From Bacteroidota bacterium (lineage in GTDB: Bacteria; Bacteroidota; Bacteroidia; 2-12-FULL-35-15): DNA of 64,000 bases. The position numbers were made by a program, and so were the translations under genes. Positions 8,960 through 18,483 of the stretch are shown piece by piece (position 1 is the stretch's first letter; each line of letters opens with the position of its first letter). A model generated the notes under the pieces. It was not told the origin of the DNA, searched no databases, and saw only the letters and a list, made by a program, of their open reading frames with translations. The stretch lies in contig CANFRC010000013.1 of assembly GCA_947449315.1 (NCBI GenBank), positions 1 through 64,000 on the forward strand. Direction: 5' to 3'.

Positions 8960-10003
8960 TCAATTTTTCAATAGTGAATCCCATCCTTGGGCAGTAAGTG
9001 TAATTGACGTGCCTCCTTTTGTGATTAAATTGACCCCGTCTTTGCTTGCTGTGATATGACCAATTACAGTGATGTCGGGGTTTGCTTTGATTTTTGGAAA
9101 GTCTGCTGCATCGATTGTAAAAAGTAATTCATAGTCTTCGCCACCATTTAATGAGCAAATGGTGGGGTCCATATTAAATTCACGCGCCATGTTGTAGGTA
9201 GATGGGTCGATTGGAATTTTTTCCTCATATAAATTACATCCTACATTCGATTGCGAGGTAATGTGAAGAATCTCTGAAGCTAATCCATCTGAAATGTCAA
9301 TCATAGAAGTTGGTTTCACTTCCAGCTTTTTTAAAAGAACAGGAATATCTTTCCTGGCTTCCGGTTTTAATTGACGTTCCAGTATATAGTCATTCCCTTC
9401 CAGATCAGGCTGAACACCTGGAGATTCAAGAAATATTTGTTTCTCGCGTTCTAACAATTGTAATCCTACATAGGCTGCTCCTAGGTCACCAGTTACACAT
9501 AATAAATTTCCTTCTTTTGCTCCGTTCCTAAAAACGAGCTCATCACTTTCTGCTTCACCAATTGCGGTGATGCTTATTACTAATCCCGATTTAGATGTTG
9601 TCGTGTCTCCACCAATTATGTCAACGTTATGTTTTGCACAGGCCATCATAAATCCAGCATATAATTCTTCCATTGCTTCAACAGAAAAACGGTTGGAGAT
9701 GGCTAATGAAATAGTTATCTGTTTGGGTGTCGCATTCATAGCATAGATATCTGATAAATTAACCGATACCGATTTAAAGCCCAAATGTTTGAGTGGTACA
9801 TATGCCAGATCAAAATGTACTCCTTCTACTAACATGTCTGTTGAAACAACAGTTTGCTTTCCTTTGTAATCAATAACTGCCGCATCGTCACCAATTCCTT
9901 TAATGGTGCTTTCATTCTTAATTTCAATAAATTGAGTAAGGTGTTTGATCAATCCAAATTCGCCTAAACTGCTCAATTCGGTGCGTTCTGTGTTTTCTAA
10001 CAT
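8960..10003 (-). CDS. thiL: Thiamine-monophosphate kinase
   Basis: ThiL phosphorylates thiamine monophosphate to thiamine diphosphate with ATP, the last step of thiamine biosynthesis. From the ATG at 10003 (MLENTERTELSSLGEFGLI) the protein is 347 residues. Visible AIRS/ThiL-superfamily motifs are GIGDDAAVID, STDMLVEGVHFD, SVSVNLSDIYAMNA, GGDTT, MIDISDGLASEI and NGGEDYELLFT, which supply the Mg/ATP-binding aspartates. The ORF track extends six codons to a TTG that overlaps a TACTTTTG promoter box, so the shorter start is preferred. It lies just upstream of the sensor kinase, but the kinase has its own promoter, so thiL may be monocistronic with read-through. Confidence 0.95.
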   Translation of the reverse strand: MLENTERTELSSLGEFGLIKHLTQFIEIKNESTIKGIGDDAAVIDYKGKQTVVSTDMLVEGVHFDLAYVPLKHLGFKSVSVNLSDIYAMNATPKQITISLAISNRFSVEAMEELYAGFMMACAKHNVDIIGGDTTTSKSGLVISITAIGEAESDELVFRNGAKEGNLLCVTGDLGAAYVGLQLLEREKQIFLESPGVQPDLEGNDYILERQLKPEARKDIPVLLKKLEVKPTSMIDISDGLASEILHITSQSNVGCNLYEEKIPIDPSTYNMAREFNMDPTICSLNGGEDYELLFTIDAADFPKIKANPDITVIGHITASKDGVNLITKGGTSITLTAQGWDSLLKN

Positions 10004-10018
10004 GGGATTATTTTTTTG

Positions 10019-10026
10019 CAAAAGTA
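10019..10026 (-). promoter_or_regulatory. -7 box TACTTTTG for thiL
   Basis: An exact TAnnTTTG match 15 nt upstream of the ATG at 10003. A TTTT tract about 20 nt further upstream is only a weak -33 element. The ORF-track start codon lies inside this box. Confidence 0.55.
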
Positions 10027-10139
10027 CATTTTAAATGTGAATAGGTAAAACTTTGCTGAACAAGAAAGTATGGCTAATTATTTTTAATAAACCATTTATT
10101 TTTTCCTTAATTTTAGGGATGTTAAAATACAAATAGAAT

Positions 10140-11834
10140 ATGTCTAAAAAGGATAAGGCTCAAATAAAAAGTTCGGTTTCATCAAAAAATCCGACAGCAC
10201 GAACAGCAGTTCAATTAACACTTCTGGATAGATTAAACAATTGGTTCGAGAAGAATGACAAAAAAGTATTTTATACATTACTTTTTCTTTCAACATTGTT
10301 TTCTTTATTGCTCTTTGACTCAAAGGTATCTGACGGAGGTGATGATTCCAGTTATATTGAACGTGCATGGTCTTTTATTCATGAAGGTAAATTCCCTTAT
10401 TTTCAGGGGCCAGGGTACCCTTTGGCGCTTTCTTTTTTTGTAAAAATGTTTGGATTAAATGTAATAGCACTCAAATTCTTTTCGGTTGCTTGTCAGTTTG
10501 GATTTGTTTGGGTTACTTATTTAACTTTTAGGAAGCGGATACCTTATGTTGTTCTTTTTGCTCTTATCTCCTTTATTTCCTTCAATAATTTTATTCAGTA
10601 TTATGCCAGTCAAACATTTACGGAATCCTTTTTCCTTTTTCTGCAATCTATTTGTTTGTATGTCACCTTTAAAATAATAGATGCTATAAACAATGATTCA
10701 ACTTTGATCAAAGGGTTTCAGGAAAACTACGGGAAATGGCTTTTGTTCGGATTCATGTTTGTTTTATTAGCGATCTCTAAAAGTATTGGATTTGTTGCCG
10801 TTGGAGGAGTTGTGTTGTATTTTTTATTTACAAGAAATTACAAGCAAATCGTTTATGCCATATTGATGTTTTTGGCTTTTAGGTTTTTATATCAGATCAT
10901 CACTACTGCTGAATTTGGAGCTAATACAAGTAATCAATTGGAGATGATGTTAAGAAAACAGTTGTATAAACCACAAGGCGGACACGAAGATTTCTCAGGA
11001 ATGATCGATCGTTTTTTTAATAATTTCGACACGTATATTTCATTACACATCTATCGCATATTAAATCCGGTTTACAAACATGATTATGCAATAACTGATA
11101 TAGTTCCTCCTTTAGCATACATTACTACAGTTGTTTTAGCAGTTTTTACTTTTTTAAGTTACAAAAAAAATAAGTATATATTTTTTTCCAGCATCTATTT
11201 AATCTCTCTTTGCGGAGGGATATTTTTGGGAGTACAGGCGCAAAATATGCAAGACCGATTAATAATTATTGCCATGCCTTTGATTTTTCTTGTTTTGTTT
11301 TATGGGATGTATGAGCTTGTCAAGAAATATTCCATGTTGCAAACTGTATTTATTTTATTTGCAAGTATCATGTTGTTGGTTACAATTGGAAAGTCTACCG
11401 TTTTAGCGAAACAAAATGCAACAGCGTTGAAGAAAAATTTGGGTGGTGATGTTTATTACGGGTTTACACCCGACTGGGAAAACTTTTTAAAGATGAGTAA
11501 ATATTGTGCTGATAGCTTGCCTGATAGTGTAAATGTATTGTCACGCAAACCTAGCATGAGTTTTATTTATGGCAATGGTAAAAAATTCATCGGACAATGG
11601 GATTCCCCCGAAAATCCAAATGCTGATAGTGTTTTAATGGGTTGGCAAAAACAAAATGTAAAATATGTGATTTTACCAAATTTAAGAATGAATCCCAAAA
11701 AGAACAATGGGAAGATCATTAACAATATTCACCGCATGATCCTTCCTGTTTATCAGAAATATCGTGATAAAATAAGATTAGTTAAAACAATAGGTACAAT
11801 CGAAAAGTGCGAGTTGTACGAAATTATTTACTAG
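10140..11834 (+). CDS. GT-C type membrane glycosyltransferase (GT39/ArnT-like)
   Basis: This 564-residue polytopic membrane protein has a cytosolic N-terminal tail of about 40 residues and then many hydrophobic helices. The first large extracytoplasmic loop carries the acidic cluster DGGDDSSYIERAWSFIHEG followed by GPGYPLALSFFVKMFG, the layout of ArnT/PMT-type (GT-C) transferases that use polyprenyl-phosphate sugars. The C-terminus (about residues 440-564) is a soluble domain. The acceptor and donor sugars cannot be deduced. A GT2 gene of the polyprenyl-phosphate glycosyltransferase type is adjacent on the opposite strand and could make its donor (inference). Confidence 0.75.
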   Translation: MSKKDKAQIKSSVSSKNPTARTAVQLTLLDRLNNWFEKNDKKVFYTLLFLSTLFSLLLFDSKVSDGGDDSSYIERAWSFIHEGKFPYFQGPGYPLALSFFVKMFGLNVIALKFFSVACQFGFVWVTYLTFRKRIPYVVLFALISFISFNNFIQYYASQTFTESFFLFLQSICLYVTFKIIDAINNDSTLIKGFQENYGKWLLFGFMFVLLAISKSIGFVAVGGVVLYFLFTRNYKQIVYAILMFLAFRFLYQIITTAEFGANTSNQLEMMLRKQLYKPQGGHEDFSGMIDRFFNNFDTYISLHIYRILNPVYKHDYAITDIVPPLAYITTVVLAVFTFLSYKKNKYIFFSSIYLISLCGGIFLGVQAQNMQDRLIIIAMPLIFLVLFYGMYELVKKYSMLQTVFILFASIMLLVTIGKSTVLAKQNATALKKNLGGDVYYGFTPDWENFLKMSKYCADSLPDSVNVLSRKPSMSFIYGNGKKFIGQWDSPENPNADSVLMGWQKQNVKYVILPNLRMNPKKNNGKIINNIHRMILPVYQKYRDKIRLVKTIGTIEKCELYEIIY

Positions 11835-11863
11835 TAGAATAACATTAAAATCGGAAAGCATCT

Positions 11864-12598
11864 TTATAACGTTGGCCGTTTACCTCTTAATCGTAACAAG
11901 AAATAATAGAATAAAGTTTGGTATGCATTTTTAATTGCATTCTTTGAAACCCTTGGTGATGGTGCTTGGTAGTGGATTGGCACTTCAAAAATTCTTCTTT
12001 TACGAAGGAGATACCTTAATTCTGTCTGGTAAAAATGAGCTTTCGATTTAAATTCGTGTGCTATTATTTTTCCAACCACATCGCGGTGAAATCCTTGAAA
12101 CCCCGATGTCATATCTCTCAGGGTAGTTCCTAATAAGATGTTAGCTAAAACAGTTCCCGTTTTGGAAAGCATACGTCTTTTAAATGGCGAGTCTCCCATG
12201 GAGCCTCCATTAATAAATCGGCTGCCAAAAGCACATTCGTTACCTTCATTTAAAACTCGTAAGAACATTGGAATAGCTCTTGGATCGTGTGATAGTCCGG
12301 CATCCATCTCCACAATAATATCATGTCCAGCTTCATAGGCAGCGCGCAATCCTCGGACATATGCATCTACAACATTTCTGTTTTCCGGTGCCCACACGGT
12401 CACATATCTTGGATCTTTTGCAGATAATTCCTGACAAAGTTCAAGTGTTCTATCATTAGACGCGTTATCAATTACAAAGTAAACATTGCCGGGATGCAAT
12501 TCGTCAATAACAAAATTGAGCATCTCTATGAATGGCTTAAAGTCTGCTTCTTCGTTTGCCATTGGTATAACAATAGCCCATTTTTTATAATAAAACAT
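11864..12598 (-). CDS. Family 2 glycosyltransferase (polyprenyl-phosphate sugar synthase type)
   Basis: A 244-residue GT-A fold protein. It begins with WAIVIPMANEE, has FVIDNASNDRT (nucleotide-binding Asp) at about residue 42, and the DxD-like motif EMDAGLSHDPRAI near residue 95. It then has GSRFINGGSMGDSPFKRRMLS and RDMTSGFQGFHR, characteristic of DPM1/polyprenol-phosphate glycosyltransferases. There is no C-terminal TM domain, so it is the DPM1-like short form. It is encoded 11 bp after the 598-residue GT-C gene and convergent with the other GT-C gene. A likely role is making a lipid-linked sugar for these GT-C enzymes (inference from family and context). Confidence 0.85.
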   Translation of the reverse strand: MFYYKKWAIVIPMANEEADFKPFIEMLNFVIDELHPGNVYFVIDNASNDRTLELCQELSAKDPRYVTVWAPENRNVVDAYVRGLRAAYEAGHDIIVEMDAGLSHDPRAIPMFLRVLNEGNECAFGSRFINGGSMGDSPFKRRMLSKTGTVLANILLGTTLRDMTSGFQGFHRDVVGKIIAHEFKSKAHFYQTELRYLLRKRRIFEVPIHYQAPSPRVSKNAIKNAYQTLFYYFLLRLRGKRPTL

Positions 12599-12609
12599 TG
12601 TAATAGATT

Positions 12610-14406
12610 TTAAATTTTCGCTAAAGCACTTAAAAATATTCCTTCACGCACTTTGTCATCGTTATGTTTGAAGTAATACAAATAAAAATTATCATAATCA
12701 GCTTTTAATGCTTCCTTCGTTTCTAAAGGTAGTTTATTTTGAATATAGTCATCTAAATAAGCTTGGAAATCAGTGTATTTAAAACCATCTCCCAGCCTTT
12801 GTTTCAATTGACCAATAATCACATTGTTGTACGTAATAATTTCCGTTCTAATACTGTATGGCGGAACATCTAGCTGGGCGTATTTAAATTGATCCTTCGA
12901 TAGTGGAGTTCTATTGAATAAAAAATGAATGCCTTTATTCTGAAAGTATTCTGTAGTGCCGTGTTTTTCGTGGCCGATCCTTCCTCTTGTTTTAATTACC
13001 GAATGAGCGATCAGCGTATCTGTTAATCCATGAAACTCTTGTACATAAGGAAAGTTGGCATAATATCCCATACAAGCTTGTCCGCCTCGGATTAATAATT
13101 TTGCATTAATGCCGTCAAAGGCTCGGTGTATTGCTTTTCCTAATTTTATCTCCTCCTCAATTTTAAAATAGCTGGTATAAACATAACGCTCATCAGCGAT
13201 GTCTCGATTTAGGGTAGTGATTTCTTTTCCATTTTTATCCAGTGCCTGAAAAATAGCTAATCGCAATTTGGTTTCAACAAAACTACCACATAGTAAAAGA
13301 ACAAAAATGATATTTAAATACGTTGGTTTCGATAATTTTAATATGGAATAAAAAATGATGAAATAAATAAATGGAGCGATAGGAATAATAAAGCGGGCGT
13401 ACATAAAATCTCCGCCTACTTTTGCAACAAACCCTAGTAAGTAAGAATAAACAATAGCAATACAAGTTGCGTAGGCGGCATTCCAATTGTCGGATAAAAA
13501 TTCTTTTAATTTTAATAATGGTTTATTTTTTAGTATCGGAAAAAAAATAAATGGAGGAAGAAATAGAATTAAAAATGAAATAAAGTGAGGTTTAAAATAA
13601 AGCCAGATATAATAAAACCCTTTGCTGAAAAGAGATTCGTTACCAAGTTTGTCATAGTAGGTATTCGGAAAAATAAAGCCATAATAATTATATCTCCAAA
13701 TAAAATAGGGGATATATATAAAAATGATCGATAAATTAAATAGAAAAAGGAGAGAGATTATTTTAGGAATACTATTTTTATTTATCAAATGATACAGAAC
13801 GATCAATCCGTTAGCTACAAATAGTATTAACAAGGTGTCTGGTCTTGTAAGTAATGCAAGGCATATGAATAAACCAGACAATACGAGTTTTTTCTTTTCC
13901 AAAAAAGCGGAGAAAAAATAAATATAAAAAGACGAAGAAAGTAAAAAGCTAAAAAAAGAAGCTTCTAATCCACTTGTAGACCATGTATTAAAGTCGTAAT
14001 TGAGTGCTAATGCCAGTGTTACAAAAGGAATAATGAAGATGGCGAGTCGTGAAGAGATCTTATAAATGATTACGGAAAAGATGGTCAATGTTCCAACTGC
14101 AGATACTATTCCAAGCGTTTGAACTGTGGTTAGCGGGTTGCATTTCATCCAAGAAAAAAAACTGATCAGCATGATCCATAAAAAGTCGGTGAAGCCTTCT
14201 ACTTTCTCCCCTTTATTATAAACGAGCCCATTCCCATCCAAGAAATTCTGAACATACCTCAGTCCGATGAAGATATCGTCTCCCAGCCATCGTAATTTAT
14301 ACGAATAGACAATACTGATAAAAATAGCAATGGCGGCTAGTACAATGAAACGACCTTTAATATTGGTTTTTTCAGGTTCATTTATTTTCGTTTTTACTTT
14401 AGCCAT
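12610..14406 (-). CDS. GT-C type membrane glycosyltransferase, AftB/mannosyltransferase-like
   Basis: A 598-residue polytopic membrane protein with one N-terminal TM helix, the loop RWLGDDIFIGLRYVQNFLDG followed by LVYNKGEKVEGFTDFLWI, about ten further TM helices, and a soluble C-terminal part from about residue 420. The DD...RY..N...G.GLV.N.GE.VEG.T.FLW pattern resembles the arabinofuranosyl/mannosyl GT-C family that includes mycobacterial AftB. Here it more likely decorates a surface polysaccharide or glycoprotein. It is followed 11 bp later by the GT2 gene, implying one transcript. Substrate unknown. Confidence 0.75.
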   Translation of the reverse strand: MAKVKTKINEPEKTNIKGRFIVLAAIAIFISIVYSYKLRWLGDDIFIGLRYVQNFLDGNGLVYNKGEKVEGFTDFLWIMLISFFSWMKCNPLTTVQTLGIVSAVGTLTIFSVIIYKISSRLAIFIIPFVTLALALNYDFNTWSTSGLEASFFSFLLSSSFYIYFFSAFLEKKKLVLSGLFICLALLTRPDTLLILFVANGLIVLYHLINKNSIPKIISLLFLFNLSIIFIYIPYFIWRYNYYGFIFPNTYYDKLGNESLFSKGFYYIWLYFKPHFISFLILFLPPFIFFPILKNKPLLKLKEFLSDNWNAAYATCIAIVYSYLLGFVAKVGGDFMYARFIIPIAPFIYFIIFYSILKLSKPTYLNIIFVLLLCGSFVETKLRLAIFQALDKNGKEITTLNRDIADERYVYTSYFKIEEEIKLGKAIHRAFDGINAKLLIRGGQACMGYYANFPYVQEFHGLTDTLIAHSVIKTRGRIGHEKHGTTEYFQNKGIHFLFNRTPLSKDQFKYAQLDVPPYSIRTEIITYNNVIIGQLKQRLGDGFKYTDFQAYLDDYIQNKLPLETKEALKADYDNFYLYYFKHNDDKVREGIFLSALAKI

Positions 14407-14511
14407 AACTAGACGGTTGCGTGCATCAGCACTTTTAACAGATATCCCCCCAAAATTATAAAAGTAATCAGCACTTTACGTTTAATAATGAAATATTTAC
14501 CGTTAAAATAC

Positions 14512-14542
14512 TTGTTACACTACCTTATTTTAGGTATTTTTG
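14512..14542 (+). promoter_or_regulatory. Promoter of the suf operon (TTG-N20-TATTTTTG)
   Basis: TATTTTTG at 14535-14542 matches TAnnTTTG exactly, with TTG at 14512-14514. The predicted transcription start is near 14549, about 60 nt before the sufA-like ATG. Confidence 0.6.
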
Positions 14543-14548
14543 TGTTCG

Positions 14549-14567
14549 ATTTAGATTCAATCTAAAT
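14549..14567. promoter_or_regulatory. Perfect 9-1-9 palindrome at the predicted suf transcription start (candidate operator)
   Basis: ATTTAGATTCAATCTAAAT is a perfect inverted repeat with a one-base centre, placed directly after the -7 box, where a bound repressor would block initiation. The TTTAGATTnAATCTAAA shape recalls operators of DtxR-type metalloregulators (family knowledge from memory). Which protein binds it here is inference. Confidence 0.5.
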
Positions 14568-14608
14568 AAGGATAACACGTAATAGTCTCATTTTTAATAC
14601 TATATAAA

Positions 14609-14935
14609 ATGATAACAGTTTCAGAAAATGCAAAACAACACGCATTAAATTTAATAAAAAATGAAAATCGCCCAACGAACACATTCATAAGAGTTGGAGT
14701 TGACGGGGGTGGTTGTTCTGGCCTTTCTTATAAATTAGAATTTGATGACCAGATGCAAGAGGGAGATCAGGTGTTTGAAGATAAAGGCATTAAGATAGCC
14801 GTTGATAAAAAAAGTTTTCTGTATTTAATAGGTACAGAGTTAGATTATACCGGCGGCTTAAATGGGAAAGGTTTTGTATTTAATAATCCGAATGCTTCTC
14901 GCACATGTGGTTGCGGAGAAAGCTTTAGTGTATAA
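14609..14935 (+). CDS. sufA: HesB/IscA-type iron-sulfur cluster assembly (A-type carrier) protein
   Basis: A 108-residue A-type carrier that receives Fe-S clusters from the SUF scaffold and passes them to apo-proteins. The three conserved cysteines are present: C36 in GGGCSGLSY, and C100 and C102 in the C-terminal CGCGESF motif. It is the first gene of the suf cluster, five bases ahead of sufB, and follows a recognisable promoter and a palindrome. The symbol is given by context; by sequence alone IscA, SufA and ErpA cannot be cleanly separated. Confidence 0.92.
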   Translation: MITVSENAKQHALNLIKNENRPTNTFIRVGVDGGGCSGLSYKLEFDDQMQEGDQVFEDKGIKIAVDKKSFLYLIGTELDYTGGLNGKGFVFNNPNASRTCGCGESFSV

Positions 14936-14940
14936 ATAAG

Positions 14941-16392
14941 ATGGCAAACGAGATATTAGAAGAGCAGATAAGCGGGGAATATAAATACGGTTTTGTTACT
15001 GATATTGATGCTGACAATGCTCCAAAAGGGTTGAATGAAGAGATCATTCGTTTTATTTCTTCAAAGAAAAACGAACCGGAATGGATGTTAGATTACAGAC
15101 TAAAAGCGTTTCGTTATTGGCTAACTTTAGATGAGCCTCATTGGGCGCATGTTTCCTATCAAAAACCAGATTTTCAAGAAATAATTTATTATTCGGCACC
15201 CAAACCAAAAGTTCAATTAAATAGTCTTGATGAAGTAGATCCTGAATTATTAAAAACCTTCGAAAAGCTCGGTATTTCTATTGAAGAACAGAAACGCTTA
15301 AGCGGTGTTGAAAGTAGAATAGCTGTTGACATTGTAATGGATAGTGTATCTGTTAAAACCACTTTTAAAGAAACGTTATCAGAAAAAGGAATCATTTTCT
15401 GTTCGTTTGGAGAGGCCGTTCAAGAACATCCGGAACTTGTGAAAAAATACATGAGCTCTGTTGTTCCCTATACCGATAATTTTTATGCAGCATTGAATTC
15501 GGCTGTTTTTACCGACGGCTCTTTTTGTTATATTCCCAAAGGAGTTCGTTGTCCAATGGAGTTATCTACTTATTTCCGTATCAATGCTTCCGGAACCGGA
15601 CAATTTGAACGCACATTAATTATTGCAGATGAAGACTCTTATGTTAGTTATCTGGAAGGGTGTACAGCACCCATGCGTGATGAAAATCAATTGCATGCAG
15701 CTGTAGTAGAAATTGTTGCACATAAAAATGCTGAAGTAAAATACAGTACTGTTCAAAATTGGTATCCTGGCGATAAAGATGGTAAAGGAGGGATTTTTAA
15801 TTTTGTTACCAAACGCGGAATTTGTTTAGAAGACAATTCAAAGATCTCTTGGACACAAGTAGAAACTGGTTCAGCAGTTACCTGGAAGTATCCTTCCGTT
15901 ATTTTAAAGGGAGATAATTCAATCGGGGAATTTTATTCCGTTGCTGTAACAAATAATTACCAGCAAGCTGATACAGGAACAAAAATGATGCATCTTGGAA
16001 AAAATACAAGAAGCACGATCATATCAAAAGGGATTTCTGCAGGCTTTAGCAATAACAGTTACAGAGGGTTGGTGCGTATTGCAAAAGGTGCGAGCAATGC
16101 TCGTAATTTTTCGCAATGCGATAGTTTATTGATGGGTGATAAATGCGGAGCACACACCTTTCCCTATATAGAAATAAAAGATAAATCGGCTGTGGTGGAG
16201 CATGAAGCAACGACTTCTAAAATAGGTGAAGATCAATTGTTTTATTGTAAACAGCGTGGTATCGATAATGAAAAGGCAATTGGTCTTATCGTAAACGGAT
16301 ATTGCAAAGAAGTGCTAAATAAATTACCAATGGAATTCGCTGTTGAAGCTCAAAAATTACTTGCAGTTTCATTGGAAGGAAGTGTTGGATAA
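14941..16392 (+). CDS. sufB: Fe-S cluster assembly scaffold SufB
   Basis: A 483-residue scaffold component of the SufBC2D complex, on which nascent Fe-S clusters form. It has the family's right-handed beta-helix core and C-terminal helical region. Recognisable blocks include [16 protein letters not shown] near the N-terminus, [53 protein letters not shown] and [16 protein letters not shown]. The length is normal for the family. It starts 5 bp after sufA and is followed 11 bp later by sufC, in an operon. Confidence 0.97.
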   Translation: MANEILEEQISGEYKYGFVTDIDADNAPKGLNEEIIRFISSKKNEPEWMLDYRLKAFRYWLTLDEPHWAHVSYQKPDFQEIIYYSAPKPKVQLNSLDEVDPELLKTFEKLGISIEEQKRLSGVESRIAVDIVMDSVSVKTTFKETLSEKGIIFCSFGEAVQEHPELVKKYMSSVVPYTDNFYAALNSAVFTDGSFCYIPKGVRCPMELSTYFRINASGTGQFERTLIIADEDSYVSYLEGCTAPMRDENQLHAAVVEIVAHKNAEVKYSTVQNWYPGDKDGKGGIFNFVTKRGICLEDNSKISWTQVETGSAVTWKYPSVILKGDNSIGEFYSVAVTNNYQQADTGTKMMHLGKNTRSTIISKGISAGFSNNSYRGLVRIAKGASNARNFSQCDSLLMGDKCGAHTFPYIEIKDKSAVVEHEATTSKIGEDQLFYCKQRGIDNEKAIGLIVNGYCKEVLNKLPMEFAVEAQKLLAVSLEGSVG

Positions 16393-16403
16393 AAAATAAA
16401 AGT

Positions 16404-17156
16404 ATGTTAAGTATAAAAAATTTACACGCCTCAATTGGAGGTAAAGAAATTCTGAAAGGAATTAACTTAGAAGTAAAAGCAGGAGAAGTACATGCAATCA
16501 TGGGGCCGAATGGCTCTGGAAAAAGCACGCTATCTGCAGTTTTGGCTGGTCGTGAAGATTATGAAGTAACGGAAGGTGAAATTATTTTCAATGGAAAAAA
16601 TTTATTGGAATTATCACCTGAAGATAGAGCAAGAGAAGGTGTTTTTCTTGCATTTCAATATCCGATCGAAATTCCAGGTGTTAGCAATGTTAATTTTTTA
16701 AAAACTGCTTTAAATGAAATTCGTGCATACAAAGGTTTGGAACCTATGGAAGCAAAAGATTTTCTTGCACGATTAAAAGAAAAACAAAAACTAGTTGAGT
16801 TAGATGGAAAACTTGCAAATCGTTCGGTGAATGAAGGATTTAGCGGTGGAGAGAAAAAAAGAAACGAAATTTTTCAGATGGCTATGCTGGAGCCCAAGTT
16901 GGCAATTTTAGATGAAACGGATAGCGGGTTAGATATTGATGCATTAAGAATTGTTGCAGGTGGAGTAAATAAATTGAAATCGAACGACAATGCAACCATT
17001 GTGATTACACATTACCAACGTTTGTTAGATTATATCGTTCCGGATGTGGTTCATATTCTTTATAAAGGTAAGATTGTTAAATCAGGACCAAAGGAATTAG
17101 CGCTAGAATTGGAAGAGAGAGGGTATGATTTTATTAAAGAAGAGATTGGCGCGTGA
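16404..17156 (+). CDS. sufC: Fe-S assembly ATPase SufC
   Basis: A 250-residue ABC-type ATPase that drives the SufBCD scaffold. Walker A GPNGSGKST (K40), Q-loop in LAFQYPIEIPGV, the divergent signature EGFSGGEKKRNE, Walker B LAILDETDSGLD and switch His in VITHYQRLLDYI are all present. The ELSPEDRAREGVFLAFQYP segment is typical of SufC. Its stop codon overlaps the ATG of sufD by one base (TGATG). Confidence 0.97.
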   Translation: MLSIKNLHASIGGKEILKGINLEVKAGEVHAIMGPNGSGKSTLSAVLAGREDYEVTEGEIIFNGKNLLELSPEDRAREGVFLAFQYPIEIPGVSNVNFLKTALNEIRAYKGLEPMEAKDFLARLKEKQKLVELDGKLANRSVNEGFSGGEKKRNEIFQMAMLEPKLAILDETDSGLDIDALRIVAGGVNKLKSNDNATIVITHYQRLLDYIVPDVVHILYKGKIVKSGPKELALELEERGYDFIKEEIGA

Positions 17157-18451
17157 TGGAAACGATTTTAAAAGAAAATTCAATAAAAGCGAAGCTGATC
17201 GCTGAATATGAGTCATCCAAAAAATCACTTTTTGGTAGCCTGCTCATTCGTGATAATGCCATTGAAAATTTTTCAAGGCTCGGTATCCCTCAACGTAAAA
17301 GTGAAGAATATAAGTACGTGAATATGGAGCTAGCGTTGAAAGGCGATTATTCTTTTGAAACAAATGCTTCTTTGACTTCAAAACAAATAGATCATACTCA
17401 ATTTTTAAAAAATGCAATTGTTGTCGTAATAGAAAACGGAGTATTTTCAAAAGACGTATCAAAAATTAGTAACCTACCCCAAGGGATTAAAATTTCGAGT
17501 ATCTCAGACGCTTCATCCGACAAGATTTTTGAAACACATTTTTCAAAATATGCGGATGTCGTAAACGACCCTTTTGCTGCTTTGAATACAGCTTTGTCTA
17601 AAGGAGGTGTGTATATTCATGTATCAAATGGGGCAATAATAGAAACACCCATTCATATTATTCATGTTTCTTCTGCAAATAAAAATTTAATAATAAACCC
17701 TCGTAATTTGGTTGTGATTGAATCTGCGTCGCAAGTTAAAATTATTGAATCCTTTGAAACAGTTGATGCGAAGTCTAAAGTGTTTAACAATGCTTTAACA
17801 GAAATTGTTGTTGAAGAAAACGCTATTGTCGATCATTATAAAATTCAAAATGAAAATGATTTAGGTTATTTGTTAAGTACTACAGTAATTACTCAAAAAA
17901 AACAAAGTGTTTTCTCAACGAATACAATCATATTAAGCGGATCTTTGGTTCGTAATAATCTGACGATTGTTTTAGATGGAGAATTTATTGAATCACATTT
18001 AAATGGGTTGTACTTAACGAATGGATCTCAGGTAGTCGATAATCATACGTTAGTTGATCATCGAAAACCTAATTGCAACAGCAATGAGTTGTATAAAGGA
18101 ATTATTGAAGATAAGTCAGCAGCCACTTTTAATGGGAAGATCTTTGTCAGAAAAGATGCTCAGAAAACAAATGCTTTTCAATCCAACAAAAATATTTTGT
18201 TAAGTGATGATGGAACAATAAACACAAAGCCGCAATTAGAAATTTATGCTGACGATGTCAAATGTTCTCATGGTACATCAACCGGTAAACTAGATCCTGA
18301 TAAAATATTTTATTTGCGAGCGCGTGGGTTAAGTGAAACAAGCGCTAAGAAATTATTGATGCACGCATTTGCATCAGAGGTTGTTGATACAATTAAAATA
18401 GAAGAGTTAAGAGAGTATGTCGAGGGAGAAATAGCGAAGCGATTTGAGTAG
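17156..18451 (+). CDS. sufD: Fe-S assembly scaffold SufD
   Basis: A SufD paralogue of SufB and partner in SufBC2D. The ORF track uses a GTG at 17153; the next codon is ATG at 17156, which overlaps the sufC stop by one base and is preferred (431 residues). The N-terminal helical part (FSRLGIPQRKSEEYKYVNMEL) is followed by the beta-helix core and a conserved C-terminus including KCSHGTSTGKLDPDKIFYLRARG with the SufD histidine. The usual next genes (sufS, sufE) are not here; an EamA transporter follows 32 bp later. Confidence 0.95.
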   Translation: METILKENSIKAKLIAEYESSKKSLFGSLLIRDNAIENFSRLGIPQRKSEEYKYVNMELALKGDYSFETNASLTSKQIDHTQFLKNAIVVVIENGVFSKDVSKISNLPQGIKISSISDASSDKIFETHFSKYADVVNDPFAALNTALSKGGVYIHVSNGAIIETPIHIIHVSSANKNLIINPRNLVVIESASQVKIIESFETVDAKSKVFNNALTEIVVEENAIVDHYKIQNENDLGYLLSTTVITQKKQSVFSTNTIILSGSLVRNNLTIVLDGEFIESHLNGLYLTNGSQVVDNHTLVDHRKPNCNSNELYKGIIEDKSAATFNGKIFVRKDAQKTNAFQSNKNILLSDDGTINTKPQLEIYADDVKCSHGTSTGKLDPDKIFYLRARGLSETSAKKLLMHAFASEVVDTIKIEELREYVEGEIAKRFE

Positions 18452-18483
18452 TTTTTATTTTTTTCTTAATTAAATGACCATCT

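Noticed and set aside
10019-10021. TTG start of thiL as in the ORF track
   Set aside because: The codon lies inside the TACTTTTG -7 box; ATG 10003 gives the family's usual N-terminus.
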